Shown: positions 27,168-38,400, numbered from the stretch's first letter. The stretch is DNA of 64,000 nt from Flavobacteriales bacterium UBA1993 (GCA_002336485.1 DDCZ01000023.1:122823-186822); one strand, 5' to 3'. Numbers and translations are program-made. The notes: a model not told the origin generated them from the sequence alone.

Positions 27168-28216
27168 GCAGATTTAAAAATACGATACGAGAAAAGCACA
27201 ATGGAACCTACAACAGCTGGCATGGCAACATTGATGAACCAAACAAGGAAAACACCGATTGAAACTTCTACTAGATTGAATCCAAAAAAACCGAAGTAGC
27301 TCAGTGAAAGGGCCTCCCGAAGCATTATGTCAGGAATCGGAACAAACGAAAGCACGGTAGAAGTGAAAAGAGTTACGGCCGCCAAACCACCAATTGCAAT
27401 CCAATTAGGATCATCAATAATAAATCCGAATACCAAAAAGTACTGTCCTAAAAATGAAACAAAGCGAATCATGGACAGGATATAGAGTCTATTCAGCAGC
27501 CTGAAATCCAACGAATCAAATACAGAAAGGTATTTCTGAATACGATCAAACGCCTTTCGACTAGACTTCATTTTTGACAGGGCAGGCAATTTAAAATAGA
27601 TAAATAGCGAAGTCGCCCAAAGCATTATTAGCAAGACCTGAATCATACGGCTTGCAAGCGAGCCCATTGCTTCTATTCCAAACTCCTCTATCAAGAACAT
27701 GAAACCCACGATACCGAAGGTTAGGGTCGCCATGCTTTGAGCGCAACTGTTTACGAACGACAACAGCGCACCGGAAACCCTTTGGGATGGCCCTAGGGCC
27801 AGTATTCTACCTACAAACTCACCAATTCGATTGGGCGATAGGATACCGAACGTGGTTCCTGTTAAAACACCCTTTACTGATGTTCTCCAATGCGTTCCCA
27901 ATTGAGGTTTAATCAACATATTCCATTTATACATTTCTAGCCCCCAATTAAGCGAGGCCAGCAATATGCTGAAGAGGGCAAGAGACGCAATCGAAATTTT
28001 GGAAGTTTCGCGAACAGCGTTGAATATAAAATCAACGGCAAGACCCTCGTTTAGAATTCTCGACACAATGTAATAGAGTGCAGCTACGGATACTCCAAAC
28101 TTTATGGTCCAGGAAATAATCAGTCTACCAGCGGGTGCAATGATGTGTTCAGAACTTTCGTCGTTCGTACTGGCATTCAAAAAGGCAAGGAGTAAATTCG
28201 AAAGTCTATTAATCAC
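27164..28216 (-). CDS. Flippase-like / LPG synthase TM-domain protein
   Basis: A polytopic membrane protein of about 350 residues that resembles the UPF0104/AglD-type lysylphosphatidylglycerol synthase transmembrane domain (GTTFGILSPNRIGEFVGRIL, VPIPDIMLREALSLSYFGFF). It has about eight hydrophobic segments. Members are often next to glycosyltransferases, as here (4-base overlap). The start is uncertain: TTG at 28237 would overlap the divergent ruvC start by 10 bases, while GTG at 28216 avoids this and is used here. Function inferred only in general terms. Confidence 0.78.
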   Translation of the reverse strand: MINRLSNLLLAFLNASTNDESSEHIIAPAGRLIISWTIKFGVSVAALYYIVSRILNEGLAVDFIFNAVRETSKISIASLALFSILLASLNWGLEMYKWNMLIKPQLGTHWRTSVKGVLTGTTFGILSPNRIGEFVGRILALGPSQRVSGALLSFVNSCAQSMATLTFGIVGFMFLIEEFGIEAMGSLASRMIQVLLIMLWATSLFIYFKLPALSKMKSSRKAFDRIQKYLSVFDSLDFRLLNRLYILSMIRFVSFLGQYFLVFGFIIDDPNWIAIGGLAAVTLFTSTVLSFVPIPDIMLREALSLSYFGFFGFNLVEVSIGVFLVWFINVAMPAVVGSIVLFSYRIFKSA

Positions 28217-28227
28217 TCTGATTTGTA

Positions 28228-28788
28228 ATGAAGCCAAAGGTCGTGAAAGAAAAGGTAATACTCGGAATTGACCCGGGGACGAACGTAATGGGCTACGGTG
28301 TGCTGCATGTTATGGGCGATAAACTCTCAACCCCTGGTCTCGGAGTGGTTCAAATGAAGGAGCCCGATTATGGCTTAAAGCTTAAAATCATCTTCGAGCG
28401 AACGACAAAGCTCATTGAAGAGTATCAACCTGATGAGTTTGCAGTGGAGGCTCCCTTTTTTGGTAAGAATGTACAGTCAATGCTGAAACTTGGTAGAGCC
28501 CAAGGTGTAGCGATGGCAGCGGCCTTAGTGAAAAACATTCCCATTGCTGAGTATAGTCCAAGAAAAATAAAACAGAGTATAACTGGTAATGGTGCTGCAT
28601 CCAAAGAACAAGTTGCAGCAATGATTAAAACCTTGGTTAATTTGGAAGAAACTCCGAAGTTTTTGGATGCAACTGATGGGTTGGCCGTAGCAATTTGCCA
28701 CCATTTTCAAAGTTCAAATCCCATCAGTGGGTCAAGTAAAAAGGGCTGGGATTCTTTTCTGAAGAATAATCCTGATCGGATCAAATAA
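28228..28788 (+). CDS. ruvC: Crossover junction endodeoxyribonuclease RuvC
   Basis: Holliday-junction resolvase cutting recombination intermediates. The N-terminal block ILGIDPGTNVMGYGVLH holds the first catalytic Asp. FAVEAPFFGKNVQSMLKLGRA supplies the Glu region and LDATDGLAVAICHH the C-terminal Asp pair (DATDGL). 186 residues is normal. Its end overlaps the convergent HIT gene by 8 bases. RuvA and RuvB are not adjacent. Confidence 0.96.
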   Translation: MKPKVVKEKVILGIDPGTNVMGYGVLHVMGDKLSTPGLGVVQMKEPDYGLKLKIIFERTTKLIEEYQPDEFAVEAPFFGKNVQSMLKLGRAQGVAMAAALVKNIPIAEYSPRKIKQSITGNGAASKEQVAAMIKTLVNLEETPKFLDATDGLAVAICHHFQSSNPISGSSKKGWDSFLKNNPDRIK

Positions 28789-29176
28789 TCGATGCTCGGA
28801 GTCTATCACCGATCTCCGCGAGGGCTTCATTGCTGGGTTGCAATTTGGGTTTACTAAAGTTGATGTCATCCATACTTTGCATGGGAACAAGGTGAATGTG
28901 TGCATGAGGAACTTCTAGCCCAATAACAGCAACACCTACGCGCTTACAATCGACTACAGCCTCGATACCTTTTGCCACCTGCTGAGCAAATTGAAAAAAC
29001 CCGCCAAGCTCCGTTGGCTCTAAATCAAAAATGTAGTCGGTTTCCTTTTTCGGTATAACGAGAGCGTGCCCCATGGCAAGGGGATTAATATCCAAAATGG
29101 CAAAATACAACTCGTTCTGAGCGATAATTTGACCAGGTATCTCGCCGTTAAGTATCTTGGTGAAGATGGATGTCAT
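28781..29176 (-). CDS. HIT family hydrolase
   Basis: A histidine-triad nucleotide hydrolase (131 residues), likely acting on AMP-linked or dinucleoside polyphosphate substrates. The triad is visible as VPHAHIHLVPM (His91, His93, His95); NPLAMGHALVIPKKE forms the N-terminal part of the pocket. Its ATG overlaps the greA stop by one base, so it is translated with greA. This greA-HIT pair is common in Bacteroidota. Confidence 0.96.
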   Translation of the reverse strand: MTSIFTKILNGEIPGQIIAQNELYFAILDINPLAMGHALVIPKKETDYIFDLEPTELGGFFQFAQQVAKGIEAVVDCKRVGVAVIGLEVPHAHIHLVPMQSMDDINFSKPKLQPSNEALAEIGDRLRASII

Positions 29177-29649
29177 TAACGCGTAATCTCAAGTATTTCC
29201 AATTCTAACGATCCTCGTGGAATTTCGATTACTGCAACCTCACCGACCTTTTTACCAAGTAATCCTTGCCCAATCGGAGATTCAACACTTATCCTATTCG
29301 CCTTAAGGTCTGCTTCATTCTCCGCCACCAGAGTATAAGTGAACTCCTTCTTCATCATCTTGTTCATCACCCGAACAGTAGAGAGGATTAGCGCTTTTTC
29401 GCTATCCAATTGGCTTTCATCCACTATTCGCGCATTAGCGACGAGATTCTTGAGCTTCGATATCTTCATTTCTAGCATGCCCTGCGCTTCCTTGGCAGCA
29501 TCATACTCGGCATTTTCGCTTAGATCGCCCTTGTCCCTAGCTTCTCCGATCTGGGCAGAAATAGACGGCCTTTCAACTCGTTCCAAGTGTTGAAGTTCGT
29601 CTTTCAATCTTTTTAAACCCTCTTCTGTGTAATAAGTCAGTTGCGACAT
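29176..29649 (-). CDS. greA: Transcription elongation factor GreA
   Basis: Stimulates the intrinsic RNA cleavage of backtracked RNA polymerase. The coiled-coil N-terminal domain carries the acidic tip (EARDKGDLSENAEYDAAKEA); the C-terminal FKBP-like domain has SVESPIGQGLLGKKVGE. 157 residues from ATG 29649; the frame stays open to 29715 but the upstream part has no family similarity. Coupled to the HIT gene downstream. Confidence 0.96.
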   Translation of the reverse strand: MSQLTYYTEEGLKRLKDELQHLERVERPSISAQIGEARDKGDLSENAEYDAAKEAQGMLEMKISKLKNLVANARIVDESQLDSEKALILSTVRVMNKMMKKEFTYTLVAENEADLKANRISVESPIGQGLLGKKVGEVAVIEIPRGSLELEILEITR

Positions 29650-29679
29650 ATCTAATGATTTACTCAATTCTATATAACA

Positions 29680-29710
29680 AGAAAGAACCGCCCTACAGAG
29701 CAGTTCTATC
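29680..29710 (-). terminator. Terminator after the PorV-family gene
   Basis: On the - strand AGAACTGC/GCGGTTCT forms an 8-base-pair stem (one G-U) with an 8-base loop, followed by TTCTTGTT. It separates the PorV-family unit from greA. Confidence 0.6.
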
Positions 29711-29733
29711 CTCAAATGTATATTTTTTATTTA

Positions 29734-30837
29734 CTAGATGCTCAGTCTCAATCCAATACTGTGCGTGCCCCCTAGAGGATTTGAGAACCTGTAACCATAG
29801 TCAAAGCTAAAGCCAGTGTCTTCCTTTTTCTTAAAAGGTAACATCAAAGACATGCCTAACGAGGGACCCGTATTTGAATTCAATCTACCCCCCTCACCTA
29901 GTGCACTGAATACGCTTTCTTCATATACCAATCCACCTCTTACGGCGAAGTACTTTAAAAAGCCAAACTCGGCACCGATTCTAATCTGATCGGGTGAAAA
30001 TGAATTAGATGTATATGTTCCAGCTAAAGTCAATCTATAATCAGAAGGTTTCGCATCGTCATCGACTTCCGTTGCTTCTTCACCTTCAGCAGGCTCTTTT
30101 GCCAATAGATATATATCATATGATGCTCCAATATTTAGTAGTGCAGGCATTTCAAATCCTTCCGCTCTCTGATTCACCGTAAACTCAGCATCTTGTAACA
30201 ATACCGTAGTTGCCAAACCATCTCCTGAATAGCGCAATTTCGGCCCAACATTACGGAGGGCAATTCCGAATTTCGCTTTATCGTGCTCTCCTGTCACGTA
30301 TCGAATACCTGCGTCCAGAGCGACTCCAGTTGCTCCTACATTATTTATGGATTCACTGACTATTCTGATTGCTCCCCCACCTTGAATACTATTGGAAAAG
30401 GTTCTAGCATAACCAATTGCCAAATTGAGAAACTGTGGACTAAAAGTACCTTGACCTCCATCTGGATTAGCCGTGGTGGTAATGGGTATATCACCAAAAG
30501 ACATGGCATTTACAGAAATTCCTAAAACAGAGGATTCTCCAACGCGCTGACCGAATCCTAAACTGTTAATGGATATATCCGAACCTGAAAACAACATCAC
30601 GTTGGAATAATAAAGCTCCGTTTTGTTGACCGCGCTCAATCCAGATATATTCCAATTGAAAGCTTCTGTTCCGTTTAGATATGCACTATTCGATCCGCCC
30701 ATTCCAGCGCTGCTTGCCCATGGATTTATCAATAGTTGACTCGATCCTGCCTGACCAATCCGTTCCTTGTTTCCAGCCATGGAAACGGTCGTTGCTATTG
30801 TCAAGCTAATCGTTAGTATGTTTTTTAATATTCTCAT
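29734..30837 (-). CDS. PorV/PorQ-family outer-membrane protein
   Basis: A 367-residue outer-membrane barrel with signal peptide (cleavage near SMAGN). The N-terminal mature region (QLLINPWASSAGMGGSNSAY, GTEAFNWNISGL) and the closing FDYGYRFSNPLGGTHSIGLR are typical of the PorV/PorQ family. PorV is the shuttle protein of the type IX secretion system that carries cargo from the translocon to the surface attachment machinery. Here it is the third gene after a TonB receptor and a 1521-residue secreted protein, so it may be a dedicated shuttle or export partner for that protein. This role is inferred from order. Confidence 0.88.
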   Translation of the reverse strand: MRILKNILTISLTIATTVSMAGNKERIGQAGSSQLLINPWASSAGMGGSNSAYLNGTEAFNWNISGLSAVNKTELYYSNVMLFSGSDISINSLGFGQRVGESSVLGISVNAMSFGDIPITTTANPDGGQGTFSPQFLNLAIGYARTFSNSIQGGGAIRIVSESINNVGATGVALDAGIRYVTGEHDKAKFGIALRNVGPKLRYSGDGLATTVLLQDAEFTVNQRAEGFEMPALLNIGASYDIYLLAKEPAEGEEATEVDDDAKPSDYRLTLAGTYTSNSFSPDQIRIGAEFGFLKYFAVRGGLVYEESVFSALGEGGRLNSNTGPSLGMSLMLPFKKKEDTGFSFDYGYRFSNPLGGTHSIGLRLSI

Positions 30838-30857
30838 GTCTCTTAATTCTATAGTAA

Positions 30858-33800
30858 TTAGAATGAGTTAAGGTCAATTGGTCTAAGAACTCCAAACCAT
30901 TTAATGACTTTCTCACCGAGCCCAGGGGCATTCACGTGAATGATATAAAGTCCACTCGCAATAGGAATTCCATCCTGATTTTTCAGATCCCAATCAATGC
31001 TTGAGGTCGTTGCATCATCCTTTTCAAATGATCTTACCAAGATTCCGTTTACGGTGAAAATATTTATTGTACAAGTCGTAGGCAGGTTGATCACCTTCAT
31101 CAAATATTCTAGCCGGCCTGTTTCATATTCGCTATATGCATAGTATGGATTTGGAACAGCCTTTATCTCCTCTAACATTTCCGTACCAATCTCAGTATTA
31201 ATAGTTGGAGCCAGAGCGTCTGTATTAAAGGTATAGAGTGGCAATCCACCATTTACTGTCGCTATAACATTAGCAGCGGCACCGCCCAATGTATATCCCT
31301 GTTCTTCGGCTGTAAATGCTTCACCGGCTCCGAATGTTGTCAATACCTCAACTCCAGCTTCGTCTGTTTGAATCACATTCACTTTTCCACTTTGCACATA
31401 ATACCCAGTGCCTACAGACAATTTCGGGCCAGGTAAGTCAATTCCCTCGCCAACCGCATATGGTCGATATTGCTTAGTCGCTCTAAGACTAATCGTGATA
31501 TCGTTTCCTGCCTCATCGCCATCACAGTCATCAGATGAAACATATCCATTTCCAAATAATGTTCCTCCATCAGCAAGAAGTGGATATCCAACCCATGCAC
31601 CTGCGCGCATTACAGACATGTAGTTCTTATACTGATTCGAGTTTTGATCAATTACGTGAAGATTCTCCTTCGAGTCAAAACTGACAAGCTTATCATACGC
31701 AAATGTTCCCCCATCGCCATTATAACCAGGCATTAGGTATTGATCATCTATCGTAGCGCCATCTTCAGTATTGTGACGGAATATGTAAATCATTTGTTTC
31801 CCTCCGAATCTAAGCTCACCAAACAGAGGTTCTGCTATACGATCGGTTGGATTCCATTTCATATCAGCACCGTTCTCTTTGCCTAACCAAGAATCTTCTG
31901 AGAAGGCCATGTTTAGCCGCTCTCCCGTCTCAACGTCAACAGCATAACCTGGGAACCAGCCCATTCCGAATGAGACATCTTTGAACTCAGCTTCCTTAAA
32001 TCCTAAGGCTATTAAGTGATCCTTATCAGATTGTCGTAGAAGTGCTGCTCGATCAGAGCCTAGAACCTGCGGTGATCCGCTCACTTCTGTTCCGAAACCT
32101 TCAGCGGCGACAAATCCAGCATCAAGTTGATTGCGGCCTGATTTATCAACGGACAATCCTCTTCTTAACTCACCTCTTACCGCACCGCCTTTTGTAAGTC
32201 CGCTATTATCGCCGGCCTCTAATACGGGGCATCGTGTCCACTTGCTGCAATCGGTGGTAATAATAACATCAACACTCGGCGTGTTTGCCATTCCAGCTAG
32301 TTCAATCACTTTCTCAGAAAAATTGTAGCTAGGCACTCCACTCAGGTTAAACAATGGTATCGGGTGTGCGGTATCATAACTTGCTAGGGCAAACGGTGAC
32401 CATGTTCTACCACCAATATTCTCCCAAACCTGCTCCTCATCCAGTGGGGAGTCATTATCAGTTGGATCATTGGCTTCATAGTTATCGTAGTGATCGTCTT
32501 GCGCCCAATCCTTCGCTCCGCCCAACACAGCTGGCTGTAAGAAAGTTCCACTCTTTATCCAGTTATAACGAGCATCTGCATCAACATCAACAAGGCCCGC
32601 TAACCATTGGTCTGTTTCATCTTCATATTGAATATCGAATCCGATAAATCCAGCATTTGCTGAAGCATTTCCATCGGATGGATATGTCGGAGCAGGATAT
32701 CCGTATGAAACAGATACAGAAAGACCTAGATCAAATATTACTTGCTCGTTAAGCAAAGTGATCGCTTGATCAGAAGTTACGGTTGTAATGTTCTCTCCTG
32801 AGAGCTCCCAAATCATATTCTCAAGATTATGATCGCTGGTCGTGTCTTTGAATGCGAGGGTAAATGTCCCTGGAGGAATAACTAATGGATCCACAACCTT
32901 AATTGCCACGGGACCAAATCCTGCCTCATACACTGGCTCTTCAAGGTACTTGCTATCCTGCGCTTCATCCAAATAATCCTCTTTAATAATCGCATAGTTA
33001 CCGCCGTTTCCTCTACCCTCTACTCGAGTTAATTCAACACCGTCACCATATTCAGAGTTTAGCTCAACTCCATCCATTTCAAGATCAATTCTGTGTGGAA
33101 TCGCTTCAAACACCTTTACAGGTCCATTCGCAGAAGTACGTGAAGCCAAGTAAGGAAGCTTTTGACCATCCAATCTTGGTGGGTCTGAAGAAGGATCATA
33201 AACTCCATCGATATGTGATAGGTTCCCTATTCCGTCGCCATATCGATTGTAAGCGTATGCCACTGCCATGTAGTAGTATGTCTTGTGATTAACCAAACGG
33301 GCGTCTCCGGTTGAAAAGACATCCTCAGTAAATTGAAATGAATGCTCAATCCCCTCATTTAATCCATCAACCTTTAAGCTAGGAACGTCTGCATCAATCT
33401 GAGAGTCATATTCGTAGTTTATCAATCTTTCAACTCCATTCGCAATATCAACTTGAGCAATAAGTCGAGCTTTATCAGGGTCTGTAAGGTCGTTTGTACC
33501 TACAGAACCGTCAGCAAGCTGATAGATCTGATATCCTTCAAACACATAAGTTGAGTAGGCCTCTTTCTCAGCGGCGGTTAAAGGTGTATCCGTTGACCCG
33601 TCATCATCTGTATCAACAGAATCGGGAGCTGGCAAGAATGGATCAACCGTAGCATAAGCTTCTTGATAGTTATTTGAATTCAAAGGATTGGAAAGCATCA
33701 GAATTACTTCACGATCCAATTCTTGAATTGTAACGTCTGGTGCATTTGGACCATCAAGAATTTCAAAACAAGAGTCAAACAACGCCTGTGTTTTATCGTC

Positions 33801-35423
33801 GGCCTTTCGCATATCCTCTACAGACTGCAATCGCCCACCTGATGAAGCCTGCATCCAAGCAACTCCAACGGTAATATTATTAACGGCACCAGGACCTAAT
33901 TCAAATGGTCCAGAGGATTGCACGAAACGTCTATCACCTGGAGGGTTTCCAGCGGAAACTTCAGTCCAGGCACCTACTCCAGGATCAACACCCTCGGTAC
34001 CCCAATTAAGCGGATCCGTATCGCCTGGAAACATGTAATTGGCTGGGATTGCGTTTGCGTTTGAAGGGTCGTAACCATTGCCTCCAAAAGTCATTGGCGT
34101 TCCATCTCTCCATACACCACGAAGCATGTTGTAATAATCGGTGGCAATATTTGGATCCCCTGTAGGGCCAGGCTGATTGTTGTGATATAGGAACTTACGC
34201 ATTCCATATCGCTCATTATCTACAATACCATCGCCATATCCAGCACCTTGTCCGGAGTATACAATTCCATCTTCCGCTTGTGCAGCAGCAATATCATTTA
34301 CACAAAGACAATTGTCTCGATTATCATTTGCCTGAAACGGGCCTTGGAAAAAGTCAATTCCAACCGCAGGAGGGTTAGATCCATAACCGATATTTCCACC
34401 GGCATCTTGATCTTCATCATCGCCATTATAGAAGTATCCTAAGCCTCTTCGAACATCGCAACCAACAAAATCGTCTTGCGCGTTTCCAAGGTCACCATCA
34501 GCCCATTGACCGAAATAAGTGTCTGTTAAGTTGAACGTTGATCTATTAATCAATTCATAGTTGTAAAAGGTCATATTGTTGACCTCGTCAGTGGTTGCGA
34601 ATGCAAAAGCTTGAGCACGTATTTCCATGCCGATAGATTGACCACCAGACTCAGAGTGGATATTCCCCTTATCGTTGAACACCCACCATATGTTTTGGTC
34701 ACCGTATATATCTCGAACTCTTCTACTACAATCACTCTTACCACTTAATACATAACCAGGATAGTCTCCATCTGTAGGGTTGTAATCGCCATCTCCATTA
34801 TAGTCAAAGAATGGAGCCAAATAATAGTCCTCGTTATATGGCTCAAAGTTTCTACCGTGAGCAGGCCAATCTGTAATTACACTCGGCGTAAGGTATCCAG
34901 GATATAACTCCTCTTGAGTGTTGGTTGCATCTTCTGAATCTGCAACTCCAGCAGCATACCAACCAGCAAACTCAGAGACCATAGACCTTGTGGTTTCATA
35001 GTGCCGATCATAGTCCTTACAAGTAGCTGGGTTGATCTCAGCATCCACAGTACTTAATGGCCCAGTCCAATAGTCATTTCCAACTTGACGAAATCTAAGA
35101 GCAGCCACTTTAAATTGACCAGAAACGTCTTGACCTGCTAGCCATAATGAGCCAGCAAAAAGACTTGTTTTCTCAGATCCTTGTGGAATCTCATATCTGG
35201 AACGGTTAAAATCCCACCACATATCACCGCCACTTTGAATTAACGCTTTCACGTTATTGATATTCAATTCTGTGGCCGCTGTTGCTGGGGTACAATTCGC
35301 GGCAGTTCCAGGAGGTGCATCATTACCTTTTCGAGCATTCTCATACTTATATCGTTCGGCCTGCATAGTACCTGCGGCGAATACGATTAACGAAACGGCT
35401 ACAATTATTTTCTTGCTATTCAT
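30858..35423 (-). CDS. Very large secreted protein (1521 residues), type IX secretion candidate
   Basis: I do not recognise a functional domain in the body. A signal peptide (cleavage near GTMQA) is followed by a long, Asp/Asn/Gly/Tyr-rich region, including calcium-loop-like repeats such as YNGDGDYNPTDGDYPG and DTDDDGSTDTPL. The last about 95 residues (IKAVPNPYYAYSEYE, STVNG-like INIFTVNGILVRSFE, GIPIASGLYIIHV) resemble a FlgD-type/T9SS sorting beta-sandwich. The end (VIKWFGVLRPIDLNSF) is longer than the usual sorting domain. It lies 12 bases after the TonB receptor and 20 bases before the PorV-family gene on one strand. Surface exposure is probable; the substrate is unknown. Confidence 0.82.
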   Translation of the reverse strand: MNSKKIIVAVSLIVFAAGTMQAERYKYENARKGNDAPPGTAANCTPATAATELNINNVKALIQSGGDMWWDFNRSRYEIPQGSEKTSLFAGSLWLAGQDVSGQFKVAALRFRQVGNDYWTGPLSTVDAEINPATCKDYDRHYETTRSMVSEFAGWYAAGVADSEDATNTQEELYPGYLTPSVITDWPAHGRNFEPYNEDYYLAPFFDYNGDGDYNPTDGDYPGYVLSGKSDCSRRVRDIYGDQNIWWVFNDKGNIHSESGGQSIGMEIRAQAFAFATTDEVNNMTFYNYELINRSTFNLTDTYFGQWADGDLGNAQDDFVGCDVRRGLGYFYNGDDEDQDAGGNIGYGSNPPAVGIDFFQGPFQANDNRDNCLCVNDIAAAQAEDGIVYSGQGAGYGDGIVDNERYGMRKFLYHNNQPGPTGDPNIATDYYNMLRGVWRDGTPMTFGGNGYDPSNANAIPANYMFPGDTDPLNWGTEGVDPGVGAWTEVSAGNPPGDRRFVQSSGPFELGPGAVNNITVGVAWMQASSGGRLQSVEDMRKADDKTQALFDSCFEILDGPNAPDVTIQELDREVILMLSNPLNSNNYQEAYATVDPFLPAPDSVDTDDDGSTDTPLTAAEKEAYSTYVFEGYQIYQLADGSVGTNDLTDPDKARLIAQVDIANGVERLINYEYDSQIDADVPSLKVDGLNEGIEHSFQFTEDVFSTGDARLVNHKTYYYMAVAYAYNRYGDGIGNLSHIDGVYDPSSDPPRLDGQKLPYLASRTSANGPVKVFEAIPHRIDLEMDGVELNSEYGDGVELTRVEGRGNGGNYAIIKEDYLDEAQDSKYLEEPVYEAGFGPVAIKVVDPLVIPPGTFTLAFKDTTSDHNLENMIWELSGENITTVTSDQAITLLNEQVIFDLGLSVSVSYGYPAPTYPSDGNASANAGFIGFDIQYEDETDQWLAGLVDVDADARYNWIKSGTFLQPAVLGGAKDWAQDDHYDNYEANDPTDNDSPLDEEQVWENIGGRTWSPFALASYDTAHPIPLFNLSGVPSYNFSEKVIELAGMANTPSVDVIITTDCSKWTRCPVLEAGDNSGLTKGGAVRGELRRGLSVDKSGRNQLDAGFVAAEGFGTEVSGSPQVLGSDRAALLRQSDKDHLIALGFKEAEFKDVSFGMGWFPGYAVDVETGERLNMAFSEDSWLGKENGADMKWNPTDRIAEPLFGELRFGGKQMIYIFRHNTEDGATIDDQYLMPGYNGDGGTFAYDKLVSFDSKENLHVIDQNSNQYKNYMSVMRAGAWVGYPLLADGGTLFGNGYVSSDDCDGDEAGNDITISLRATKQYRPYAVGEGIDLPGPKLSVGTGYYVQSGKVNVIQTDEAGVEVLTTFGAGEAFTAEEQGYTLGGAAANVIATVNGGLPLYTFNTDALAPTINTEIGTEMLEEIKAVPNPYYAYSEYETGRLEYLMKVINLPTTCTINIFTVNGILVRSFEKDDATTSSIDWDLKNQDGIPIASGLYIIHVNAPGLGEKVIKWFGVLRPIDLNSF

Positions 35424-35435
35424 ACTTCGGTCTTT

Positions 35436-38400
35436 TTAGAAGCTCATTCGAACTCCAATTCTAAATCTTCGTGGTAATTGCCAGTTTGTTGGGTTCCACA
35501 ATTTCATTGTGTAATACTCTTGAAACGCTGCAGTGCTATTTTGCTCGCCAGCAAATTGCAACCCGAAGGCAGAGTTTAGATATCCATCATCGTCAGGATT
35601 TCCAGTTGCTCTATAAACTCCATTCACGTTTCTAGTATTAAGTAAGTTTCGTACTTGTAGGAATACATTGAAATAATATTCATGCTTCCCTCCTTCTTTG
35701 GCATAAGTGAAATCTCGATCCAAGTTCAGGTCGAACCTAAATGACCATGGAAGACTAGCACTATTAATTGCTCCTTTCTGCAAAGGAGAAGGGCTATTGC
35801 TAAACAGTCTTGTCGACGTGAAGTTACTTTGTGGATTATAAGGAATTCCAGAACCACCTCGAATTTGAAGGTTAGCACCGGTGTTCTTGAATATTTGACG
35901 ATCCCCTAAAACCGGACCATCATAATCTTTACCAGAACCGTATCGGTAATCCACATTACCAACTATCTGATGTCTCTGATCATAAGATAATCGAATCGGT
36001 GCACGCAAATTTGGTTGACCCGATCGTGCAAGATTCAATCCCGTAGTTGCATTCGACCCTGTTCCCTCAGCAAACTGCAACGTATACGAAGCCCGAACCG
36101 TCAGATTCTTGGTTTGGCGCAAATCATATGAAACCGTCATTCCTTTAACCGTGGCAAAGTCCAAATTATCATATGACACATATTCAATTGGGTATGCGTC
36201 AAAAACACGCGTTGCAGAAACTAAATCACGAGACTCTCTATAAAAGGCTGAAATCGTTAAGGCCATTGATGTCGTGAGGGCCTGCTGAAATCCAATTTCA
36301 TAATCGATTGTCTTCTCTGGTTGTAGAGATGGATTGTTCAATGTTGCAGAACTTGCCCGACTCTCTAAGAAATAGTAATCTGATGGGTCAAGACGACTAC
36401 CTGTAGTTGGTCGCTTTGTTAGGATATCATAGTGAGCAAAGAACTTAGCAACGTCAGAGATCGGAAAGTTGAATGCAATCCGGGGCATGAAATTGGTCTT
36501 TGGAGAGTAATCTTCAAAGGACTCAGAAGTTATATCTACACTATTTGTGTTGTCTTTATCAACGAGCAGAGGAGCAGGGAGTCCGTTGGAAACACGGAGC
36601 GCTGACGCATCACTAAGCTCAGTTCCTTGAGCGTTATACCAAACGTTGCCATTTCGGTATCCTAATATATCTGTTGGACTCTGGACATTATCTACATATA
36701 CCACATAATCATCGCCGATGGTACTTGGTCTTTCCGTTCCTTCTTCTAGCAACTCCATTGCCTCTTGCTCGCCGGCTTTAACTGTCGGAAACAATACGAA
36801 TGGATCTTTAAGCACTTGTTGATTCGCGTCGTATCTATCGACACGTAATCCAATGTTGAAAATCAAATCTTCGAATTCAAACTTGTCCTCGATATAACCA
36901 GCAACATAGATTGGCTGAAACGCAGCAATTGGACGCGTATAGTTTCCAAAGTCGTCTCTTGCGGTAAAGAAATCATCAAACGTTGGGTTATCTGTAATTC
37001 GGTTTCCGTAAGGATCGTATCCGTAATAAGACACATACGAACTTCCTCCGTTATACAATTCATCGGCAGAGAAATATTCTATCTTATATAGATCAGGATC
37101 AATCGCATTCACATCTAAGAAATCAACGCCATCAGGATCAAGACCAATTGCCTTTCTTAGATTGTAATCAATAAAACCTTGAGCTTCATTGGGGTTTGAA
37201 CCGTCATACTCACCCGGAGAAGCATTTAACCTAGGATAGGAAATATATGGCCCTGGATATTCAATTTGTGGGTTTTCAAAATCAAGCTCACTGACGTGTG
37301 TATTTGCTCTAAGCCTTGCCACTTGCCAAAGTCCACGCGGACTAACAGCATATGCTCTATCCACCCGTTGCTCGTATTCAAATCCCAACATGAAAGCGTG
37401 GTTCTTAATATCCGCAGATCCTTGGGCCGTTACCCTAACTTGATTGGTAATGTTTTCTTGGAATCTATCGGTGTTTCCGCCACGTGCATTGGTGACATCG
37501 CTATTGTATACCCACATTCCATACACTGATCTGGATCTGCCATCGAGGTTGTCACCATTGATTAAACCACCACCACTCTGAATGTTGTTTGTATTGGATA
37601 GTGCTGCAACACGCGCTGGATCAAAAATTGGATTTCCTTCTGCATCGAATCCCTCCCAGCCGTTAAGTTCATAGTACCTCTGAGTAAAGGTAGCAAGCTC
37701 TGGATTCGAAGTTCCAGGAACGAAAGTGATCAGCGTATCACGATTGGTTTGTTGAATTTGACCAAAAAGACCAGTGGTACTATCCTGACCGATTGCGTAA
37801 TCTTTTGTTTGGAATGTCTCGAACTTTCCAATGTGACCATACTTAAATAGATCATCCTTTAAGATTGGGTTTTGACGCTTGAAATATTCTTGAGAGTAGT
37901 CTACTTGAATTGAATAGAATGCATTTTTTATAAGCGAAGAGGACGAACCATCTTCAACTTGACCATTATCAAATCGCTGAGTGAATCGTCCATACACTCT
38001 CCAGTCTAAGTTTGTCACTTCTGGGTAGCTCTCGTAGTCAAATAAGGAATGATCGTAATCATAGGTCTTTCCTTGGCTATAATTCAAACTACCACCAAAT
38101 GTTAAGTCTGTATTATCTGTTGTCGCTACGGTAACCTTACCAGCAATGTTTCCACCACGATTGTTCGTATTTGGTCTTACATTGACTCTTTCAAAGTTAT
38201 CCAGCCGGTAGTAATCCGTATTTGGAATTACCGAATTGTCCGTAAATCCTTGTCTCAAAGGATCTGATTTAAGTATATCTAATTGGTCGTCTTTAATTTT
38301 CCAAGAACCAACGGCAGATGGTCTTGGATCAAGGTTACTCGTAACGTTTCCTGAAAGGAAGAATCCTAGTAATGGCTTTTTGATATTGTTAGAATCCGTT

